Assembly (NCBI GenBank): GCA_032622095.1
Contig: CP136068.1
Coordinates: forward strand, 555,607-619,606
DNA from: Siphonodentalium dalli
Taxonomy: Eukaryota; Mollusca; Scaphopoda; Gadilida; Siphonodentaliidae
Length of the DNA stretch: 64,000 nt
Reading direction: 5' to 3'
Shown: piece after piece, positions 55,201 to 64,000 of the stretch
Numbering within the stretch: the first letter of the stretch is position 1
Layout: each line of letters begins with the position of its first letter
Position numbers and translations under genes: made by a program
The notes under the pieces: model-generated
Told to the model about the DNA's origin: nothing
The model's input: the letters and a program-made list of their open reading frames with translations, nothing else
Database searches by the model: none

Positions 55201-55947
55201 GATGTATGTGGTGGGGATACCTATATATGTATGTGGTGGTGATACCTATATATGTATGTGGTGGTGAGACCTATATATGTATGTGGTGGGGATTCCTATA
55301 GATGTATGTGGTGGTATTACCTATAGATGTATGTGGTGGGGATACCTATATATGTGTGTGGTGGTGATACCTATATATGTGTGTGGTGGGGATACCTATA
55401 TATGTATGTGGTGGGGAGACCTATATATTTGTGTGGTGGTGATACCTATAGATGTATGTGGTGGGGATACCTATATATGTGTGTGGTGGTGATACCTATA
55501 TATGTGTGTGGTGGGGATACCTATATATGTATGTGGTGGGGAGACCTATATATGTATGTGGTGGGGATACCTATATGTATGTGGTGGTGATACCTATATA
55601 TGTATGTGATGGGAATACCTATAGATGTGTGTTGTGAGGAGACCTATATATGTATGTGGTGGGGATACCTATATATGTGTGTTGTGGGGATACCTATAGA
55701 TGTGTGTGGTGTTGATACCTATATATGTATGTGGTGGGAATACCTATATATGTGTGTTGTGGGGATACCTATAGATGTGTGTGGTGGGGATACCTATATA
55801 TGTATGTGGTGGGGATACCTATAGATGTATGTGGTGGGGATACCTATATTTGTATGTGGTGGTGATACCTATAGATGTATGTGGTGGGGATACATATATA
55901 TGTATGTGGTGGTGAAACCTATATATGTATGTGGTGGTGATACCTAT
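52262..55947. repeat. 1843-bp tandem duplication
   Basis: Markers recur at exactly 1843 bp: ACCTATGTATGG (52281/54124), GGAGACCATAGAGATG (about 52548/54391), TTGAGTGGTGGTCATACC (52811/54654) and the 100-bp duplication described below. The copies are about 52262-54104 and 54105-55947. Few differences separate them, for example GGCGGGG against GGTGGGG near 52793/54636. The period is not a multiple of 25 because both copies share the same short units. Confidence 0.8.
52979..53178. repeat. 100-bp (4-unit) duplication inside the 1843-bp repeat
   Basis: GGGGAGAACT followed by GGCGGGAGGACATATAG occurs twice, 100 bp apart (53001 and 53101). The same doubled form is in the second 1843-bp copy near 54844 and 54944. 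The related modules near 57835, 59727 and 62089 have it once. The 100-bp event therefore preceded the 1843-bp duplication. Confidence 0.75.
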
Positions 55948-58900
55948 ATATGTGTGTGGCGGGGATACCTATAGATGTGTGTTGGTGATACCTATAAATG
56001 TATGTGGTGGGGATACCTATATATGTATGTGGTGGGGATACCTATAGATGTGTGTTGGTGATACCTATATATGTATGTGGGTGGGGATGCCTATATATGT
56101 GTGTGGTATTGATACCTATATATGTATGTGGTGGGGATAACTATAGATGTGTGGTGGGGATACCTATAGATGTATGTGGTGGGGATGCCTATATATGTGT
56201 GTGGTGGTGATTCCTATATATGTATGTGGTGGTGATACCTATTTATGTGTGCGGCGGGGATACCTATATATGTGTGTGGTGGGGATACCTATATATGTGT
56301 GTGGTGGTGATACCTATTTATGTGTGCGGCGGGGATACCTATATATGTGTGTGGTGGGGATACCTATATATGTGTGTGGTGGGGATACCTACATATGTAT
56401 GTGGTGGTGATACCTATATAAGTGTGTGGTGGTGATACCTATATATGTGTGTGGTGGTGATACCTATCTATGTGTGTGGTGGGGATACCTATATATGGGT
56501 GTGGTGGGGATACCTATAGATGTATGTGGTGGGGATACCTATATATGTATGTGGTGGTGATACCTATATATGTATGTGGTGGGGATACCTATATATGTAT
56601 GTGGTGGGGATACCTATATATGTATGTGGTGGGGATACCTAAAGATGTGTGTGGTGGGGATACCTATAGATGTGTGTCGTGGGGATACCTATAGATGTGT
56701 GTGGTGGGGAGACCTATAGATGTATGTGGTGGGGATACCTATATATGTATGTGGTGGTGATACCTATATATGTGTGTGGTGGGGATACCTATAGATGTGT
56801 GTGGCGGGGATACCTATATATGTATGTGGTGGGGATACCTATATATGTATGTGGTGGGGATACCTTTATATGTATGTGGTGGTAATACCTATAGATGTGT
56901 GTGGTGGTGATACCTATAGTTGTGCCTGGCGGGGATACCTATAGATGTATGTGGTGGGGATACCTATATATGTATGTGGTGGGGATACCTATATATGTAT
57001 GTTGTGGTGATACCTATAGATGTGTGTGGTGGTGATACCTATAGATGTGTGTGGTGGGGATACCTATATATGTATGTGGTGGGGATACCTATATGTATGT
57101 GGTGGTGATACCTATAGATGTGTTTGGTGGTGATACCTATATATGTATGTGGTGGGGATACCTATATATGTATGTGGCGGGGATACCTATATATGTGTGT
57201 GGTGGGGATACCTATATATGTATGTGGTGGGGATACCTATAAATGTATGTGGCGGGGATATCTATATATGAGTGTGTTGGGGATACCTATATATGTATGT
57301 GGTGGGGATACCTATATATGTATGAGGTGGGGATACCTATATACGTGTGTGGTGGGGAGACCTATATATGTATGTGGTGGGGAGACCATAGAGATGTATG
57401 TGGTGGGGATACCTATATATGTATGTGGTGGGGATACCTATATATGTATGTGGTGGGGATACCTATAGATGTATGTGGTGGTGATACCTATATATGTATG
57501 TGGTGGTGATACCTATATATGTATGTGGTGGGGATACCTATATATGTGTGTGGTGGGCATACCTATATATGTATGTGGTGGGGATACCTATATATGTATG
57601 TGGAGGGGATACCTATATATGTATATGGTGGGGATACCTATATATTTGAGTGGTGGTCATACATATATATGTATGTGGTGGGGAGACCTATATATGAATG
57701 TGGCGGAAATACCTATAGATGTGTGTGGTGGGGATACCTATATATGTGTGTGGTGGTAATACATATAGATGTAGGTGGTGGGAATATCTATAGATGTGTG
57801 TGGTGGGGATACCTATATATGTGTGTGGTGGGGAGAACTATATATGTGTGTGGCGGGTGGACATATAGATGTGTGTGGTGGGGATACCTATAAATGTGTG
57901 TGGTGGGGATACCTATATATGTGTGTGGTGGGGATACCTATATATGTGTGTGGTGGGGATACCTATAGATGTATGTGGTGGGGATACCTATATATGTATG
58001 TGGTGGGGATACCTATATATGTATGTTGTGGTGATACCTATAGATGTGTGTGGTGGTGATACCTATAGATGTGTGTGGTGGGGATACCTATATATGTATG
58101 TGGTGGGAATACCTATATGTATGTGGTGGTGATACCTATAGATGTGTGTGGTGGTGATACCTATAGATGTGTGTGGTGGTGATACCTATAGATGTGTGTG
58201 GCGGGAATACCTATATATGTATGTGGTGGGGATACCTCTATATGTGTGTGGTCGGGATACCTATATATGTATGTGGCGGGGATACCTATATAAGTTTGTG
58301 GTGGGGATACCTATATATGTATGTGGTGGGGATACCTATAGATGTGTGTGGTGGGGAGACCTATCGATGTATGTGGTGGGATACCTATATATGTATGTGG
58401 TGGTGATACCTATATATGTGTGTGGTGGGGATACCTATAGATGTGTGTGGCGGGGATACCTATATATGTATGTGGTGGGGATACCTATATATGTATGTGG
58501 TGGGGATACCTTTATATGTATATGGTGGTAATACCTATATATGTGTGTGGTGGTGATACCTATAGTTGTGCCTGGCGGGGATACCTATAGATGTATGTGG
58601 TGGGGATACCTATATATGTATGTGGTGGGGATACCTATATATGTATGTGGTGGTGATACCTATAGATGTGTGTGGTGGTGATACCTATAGATGTGTGTGG
58701 TGAGGATACCTATATATGTATGTGGTGGGGATACCTATATGTATGTGGTGGTGATACCTATAGATGTGTGTGGTGGTGATACCTATAGATGTGTGTGGCG
58801 GGAATACCTATATATGTATGTGGTGGGGATACTTATATATGTGTGTGGTGGGGATACCTATATATGTATGTGGCGGGGATACCTATATATGTTTGTGGTG

Positions 58901-61900
58901 GGGATACCTATATATGTATGTGGTGGGGATTCCTATAGATGTATGTGGTGGTGATACCTTTAGATTTATGTGGTTGGGATACCTATATATGTGTGTGGTG
59001 GTGATACCTATATATGTGTGTGGTGGGGATACCTATGTATGGTGGGGATACCTATATATGTATGTGGTGTGGATACCTATATATGTATGTGGCGGGGATA
59101 CCTATATATGTGTGTGGTGGGGATACCTATATATGTATGTGGTGGGGATACCTATATATGTATGTGGCGGGGATATCTATATATGAGTGTGGTGTGGATA
59201 CCTATATATGTATGTGGTGGGGATACCTATATATGTATGTGGTGGGGATACCTATATACGTGTGTGGTGGGGAGACCTATATATGTATGTGGTGGGGAGA
59301 CCATAGAGATGTATGTGATGGGGATACCTATATATGTATGTGGTGGGGATACCTATATATGTATGTGGTGGTGATACCTATATATGTATGTGGTGGTGAT
59401 ACCTATATATGTATGTGGTGGGGATACCTATATATTTGTGTGGTGGGGATACCTATATATGTATGTGGTGGGGATACCTATATATGTATGTGGTGGGGAT
59501 ACCTATATATGTATGTGGTGGGGATACCTATATATTTGAGTGGTGGTCATACCTATATATGTATGTGGTGGGGAGACCTATATATGAATGTGGCGGGGAT
59601 ACCTATAGATGTGTGTGGTGGGGATACCTATATATGTGTGTGGTGGTGATACATATAGATGTAAGTGGTGGGGATATCTATAGATGTGTGTGGTGGGGAT
59701 ACCTATATATGTGTGTGGTGGGGAGAACTATATATGTGTGTGGCGGGAGGACATATAGATGTGTGTGGTGGGGATACCTATAAATGTTCGTGGTGGGGAT
59801 ACCTATATATGTGTGTGGTGGGGATACCTATATATGTGTGTGGTGGGGATACCTATATATGTGTGTGGCGGGGATACCAATATATGTATGTGGTGGGGAG
59901 ACCTATATATGCCTGTGGCGGTGATACCTATATATGTATGTTGTGGGGATACATATATATGTGTGTGGCGGGGATACCTATATATGTATGTGGTGGTGAT
60001 AGCTATATATGTATGTGGTGGTGAGACCTATAGATGTATGTGGTGGGGATACCTATATATGTATGTGGTGGGGATACCTATATATGTTTGTGGTGGTGAT
60101 AGCTATATATGTGTGTGGTGGGGATACCTATATATGTTTGTGGTGGTGATACCTATATATGTGTGTGGTGGGGATACCTATAGATGTGTGTGTTGGGGAT
60201 ACCTATATATGTGTTTGGTGGGGATACCTATATATGTGTGTGGTGAGGAGACCTATATATGTATGTGGTGGGGATACCTATATATGTATGTGGTGGGGAT
60301 ACCTATAGATGTATGTGGTGGGGCTACCTATATATGTATGTGGTGAGGATACCTATAGATGTATGTGGTGAGGATACCTATAGATGTGTGTGGTTGGGAT
60401 ACCTAAAGATGTGTGTGGTGGGGATACCTATAGATGTGTGTGGTGGGGATACCTATAGATGTGTGGGGTGGGGAGACCTATAGATGTATGTGGTGGGGAT
60501 ACCTATATATGTATGTGGTGGTGATACCTATATATGTGTGTGGTGGGGATACCTATAGATGTGTGTGGCGGGGATACCTATATATGTATGTGGTGGGGAT
60601 ACCTATATATGTATGTGGTGGGGATACCTTTATATGTATGTGGTGGTGATACCTATAGATGTGTGTGGTGGTGATACCTATAGATGTGTGTGGTGGGGAT
60701 ACCTATATATGTATGTGGTGGGGATACCTATATGTATGTGGTGGTGGTACCTATAGGTGTGTGTGGTGGTGATACCTATAGATGTGTGTGGTGGTGATAC
60801 CTATAGATGTGTGAGGCGGGGATACCTATATATGTATGTGGTGGGGATACCTATATATGTGTGTGGTGGGGACACCTATATATGTATGTGGCGGGGATAC
60901 CTATATATGTTTGTGGTGGGGATACCTATATATGTATGTGGTGGGGATACCTATAGATGTGTGCGGTGGGGAGACCTATAGATGTATGTGGTGGGGATAC
61001 CTATATATGTATGTGGTGGTGATACCTATATGTCTGTGTGGTGGGGATACCTATAGATGTGTGTGGCGGGGATACCTATATATGTATGTGGTGGGGATAC
61101 CTATATATGTATGTGGTGGGGATACCTTTATATGTATATGGTGGTAATACCTATAGATGTGTGTGGTGGTGATACCTATAGTTGTGCCTGTCGGGGATAC
61201 CTATAGATGTATGTGGTGGGGATACCTATATATGTATGTGGTGGGGATACCTATATATGTATGTGGTGGTGATACCTATAGATGTGTGTGGTGGTGATAC
61301 CTATAGATGTGTGTGGTGGGGATACCTATATATGTGTGTGGTGGTGATACCTATAGATGTGTGTGGCGGGGATACCTATATATGTATGTGGTGGGGATAC
61401 CTATATATGTGTGTGATAGGGATACCTATATATGTATGTGGCGGGGATACCTATATATGTTTGTGGTGGGGATACCTATATGTATGTGGTGGGGATTCCT
61501 ATAGATGTATGTGGTGGTGATACCTATATATTTATGTGGTTGGGATACCTATATATGTGTGTGGTGGTGATACCTATATATGTGTGTGGTGGGGATACCT
61601 ATGTATGGTGGGGATACCTATGTATGTATGTGGTGGGGATACCTATATATGTATGTGGCGGGGATACCTATGTATGTATGTGGTGGGGATACCTATATAT
61701 GTATGTGGCGGGGATACCTATATATGTGTGTGGTGGGGATACCTATATATGTATGTGGTGGGGATACCTATATATGTATGTGGCGGGGATATCTATATAT
61801 TTGTGTGGTGGGGATACCTATATATGTATGTGGTGGGGATACCTATATACGTGTGTGGTGGCGAGACCTATATATGTATGTGGTGGGGATACCTATATAT

Positions 61901-64000
61901 TTGAGTGGTGGTCATACCTATATATGTATGTGGTGGGGAGACCTATATATGAATGTGGCGGGGATACCTATAGATGTGTGTGGTGGGGATACCTATATAT
62001 GTGTGTGGTGGTGATACATATAGATGTAAGTGGTGGGGATATCTATAGATGTGTGTGGTGGGGATACCTATATATGTGTGTGGTGGGGAGAACTATATAT
62101 GTGTGTGGCGGGAGGACATATAGATGTGTGTGGTGGGGATACCTATAAATGTGTGTGGTGGGGATACCTATATATGTTTTTGGTGGGGATACCTATATAT
62201 GTGTGTGGTGGGGATACCTATATATGTGTGTGGCGGGGATACCAATATATTTATGTGGTGGGGAGACCTATATATGTGTGTGGCGGTGATACATATATAT
62301 GTATGTTGTGGGGATACCTATATATGTGTGTGGTGGGGATACCTATATATGTATGTGGTGGTGATACCTATATATGTATGTGGTGGTGAGACCTATAGAT
62401 GTATGTGGTGGGGATACCTATATATGTATGTGGTGGTGATACCTATATATGTGTGTGGTGGGGATACCTAATAGATGTGTGGTGGGGATACCTATATATG
62501 TGTGTGGTGGGGATACCTATATATGTGTGTGGTGAGGAGACCTATATATGTATGTGGTGGGGATACCTATATATGTATGTGGTGGGGATACCTATAGATG
62601 TATGTGGTGGGGATACCTATATATGTATGTGGTGAGGATACCTATAGATGTATGTGGTGAGGATACCTATAGATGTGTGTGTCGGGGATACCTATATATG
62701 TGTGTGGTGGGGATACCTATATATGTGAGTGGTGGGGATACCTATAGATGTATGTGGTGGGGATACCTATATATATGTGGTGTGGATACCTATAGATGTA
62801 TGTGGTGAGGATACCTATATATGTATGTGGTGGGGATACCTATATATGTATGTGGTGAGGATACCTATAGATGTATGTGGTGAGGATACATATAGTTGTG
62901 TGTGGTAGTGATACCTATATATGTATGTGGTGGGGATACCTATAGATGTATGTGGTGGGGATACCTATATATGTATGTGGTGGGGATACCTATATATGTA
63001 TGTGGTGGGGATACATATATATGTATCTGGTGTGGATACCTATATATGTATGTGGTGAGGATACCTATGTATGTATGTGTTGGGGATACCTATATATGTA
63101 TGTGGTGAGGATACCTATAGATGTATGTGGTGGGGATACCTATATATGTGTTTGGTGGGGATACCTATATATGTTTGTGGCGGGGATACCTATATATGTA
63201 TGTGGTGGGGATACATATAGATGTGTGTGGTGAGGAGACCTATATATGTGTGTGGTGGTGATACCTATATATGTATGTGGTGGGGATACCTATTGATGTA
63301 TGTGGTGGGGATACCTATATATGTATGTGGTGGGGATACCTATATATGTGTGTGGTGGTGATACCTATAGATTTATGTGGTGGGGATACCTATATATGTA
63401 TGTGGTGGTGATACCTATAGATGTATGTGGTGAGGATACCTATATATGTATGTGGTGGGGATACCTATATATGTGTGTGGTGGGGATACCTATATATGTA
63501 TGTGGTGGTGATACCTATAGATGTGTGTGGTGGGGATACCTATATGTGTGTGGGGGTGATACCTATATATGTATGTGGTGGTGATACCTATAGATGTGTG
63601 GTGGGGATACCTATATATGTATGTGGTGGGGATACCTATATATGTATGTGGTGGGGATACCTATATATGTATGTGGTGGTGATACCTATATATGTGTATG
63701 GTGGGGATACCTATATGTGTGTGGTGGTGATACCTATATATGTATGTGGTGGTGATTCCTATAGATGTGTGGTTGGGATACCTATATATGTATGTGGTGG
63801 GGATACCTATATATGTATATGGTGGGGATACCTATAGATGTATGTGGTGGGGATACCTATATATGTGTGAGGTGGTGATACCTATATATGTATGTGGTAG
63901 GGATATCTATAGATGTATGTGGTGGGGATACCTATATATGTATGTGGTGGGGATACCTATAGATGTATGTGGTGGGGATACCTATATATGTGTGTGGTGG
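55948..64000. repeat. Type E satellite, right part, with dispersed module copies
   Basis: The module marked by TTGAGTGGTGGTCATAC, also at 52811 and 54654, recurs at 57646, 59536 and 61901, spacings of 2992, 1890 and 2365 bp. Around these points the same run of odd units follows: GAATGTGG, GGGGAGAACT, a GGCGGG(A/T)GGACATATAG unit, and TATAAATG. From about 62.4 kb no clear higher-order match is seen, and units with GGTGAGGAT are common. No gene is present. Confidence 0.65.

Larger units (their letters stand above)
41431..64000 (+). repeat. 25-bp G/T-rich satellite array, right part
   Basis: This is the same satellite continuing after the insert in the same orientation, and also in the same higher-order phase. 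The sequence from 41431 matches the sequence from 44439 at an offset of 3008 bp. Compared with the first 36 kb, units with T at position 6 (GGTGGTGAT) and A at position 22 (GTATGTGG) are visibly more common. Irregular units are more frequent too, such as GTGGGTGGGG at 50501 and 56077 and short ones reading ACCTATGTATGG near 52281, 54124, 59031 and 61599. The array runs off the right edge of the window, so its end is not seen. No gene, RNA or non-satellite segment was found in this part. Confidence 0.98.

Noticed and set aside
1-64000. Many long open reading frames of 60-300 codons on the forward strand
   Set aside because: All are the same 25-residue cycle produced by a stop-free 25-bp repeat in three equivalent phases; starts are the ATG of the unit and ends are the common variants. 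No unique domain is present.
1-64000. CRISPR array
   Set aside because: Units are contiguous, 25 bp, with graded point variation and no unique spacers between identical repeats.
1-64000. Telomeric repeat
   Set aside because: The 25-bp unit with an A/T core does not match known short telomere motifs and shows heavy variation and higher-order structure, unlike telomerase products. A subtelomeric location remains possible.
1-64000. G-quadruplex array from GGTGGGG in each unit
   Set aside because: Each unit offers at most two adjacent G-runs separated by one base; a four-run fold would need loops of about 18 bases. Weak at best.
1-64000. CENP-B box or other known centromere motif
   Set aside because: The CpG-containing core of the mammalian CENP-B box is absent from the unit and from the variants I read. 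A centromeric role cannot be excluded but is not supported.
1-64000. TATATATG in each unit as a TATA-box promoter array
   Set aside because: The match is a simple A/T alternation present thousands of times with no initiator or downstream gene.

Overview
The window is one uninterrupted array of a 25-bp G/T-rich satellite, broken only once by a 406-bp unrelated insert at 41025-41430. No protein gene, rRNA, tRNA or CRISPR array can be supported. The array enters at base 1 and leaves at base 64000, so it is longer than the window. Dividing 63,594 satellite bases by 25 gives roughly 2,540 units, all in the same orientation. This points to a eukaryotic chromosome assembled from long reads (pericentromeric, subtelomeric or other heterochromatin). 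The insert, with AATAAA signals, a 3' stem-loop and a pentanucleotide tail, looks like the 3' end of a retroposon. An invertebrate is my guess for the source, but nothing here fixes the species.

Unit: GGTGGGGATACC (positions 1-12) followed by TATATATGTGTGT (13-25). Recurrent variant positions are 3 (T/C), 5 (G/A), 6 (G/T), 9 (T/G), 12 (C/A), 17 (T/G) and 22 (G/A). Base use is very skewed: 9 G but only 2 C per unit on the written strand. Because 25 leaves remainder 1 on division by 3, all three forward frames read the same 25-residue peptide cycle, and the consensus has no forward stop. This yields many long but spurious open frames, all on one strand.

Layout by rare diagnostic variants. (1) About 1-23.6 kb: two interspersed module types (A and B below) with nested duplications of 725, 3200, 525 and 750 bp. 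(2) About 22.3-36.23 kb: a higher-order block whose landmark recurs at 2874, 2174, 3148 and 2823 bp. (3) About 36.23-48.7 kb: a second higher-order family (offsets 3350 and 3008 bp) rich in the position-6 T variant; the insert lies in its middle copy. (4) About 48.7-64 kb: a third family, including a clean 1843-bp tandem duplication.

The most informative object is the insert. Seven other copies of the same satellite module (37674, 39339, 42753, 44438, 45786, 46459, 48403) are unoccupied, so the empty site is known to the base. The insert's CCTAT tail repeat equals the CCTAT present in nearly every satellite unit, suggesting target priming by tail-satellite microhomology.
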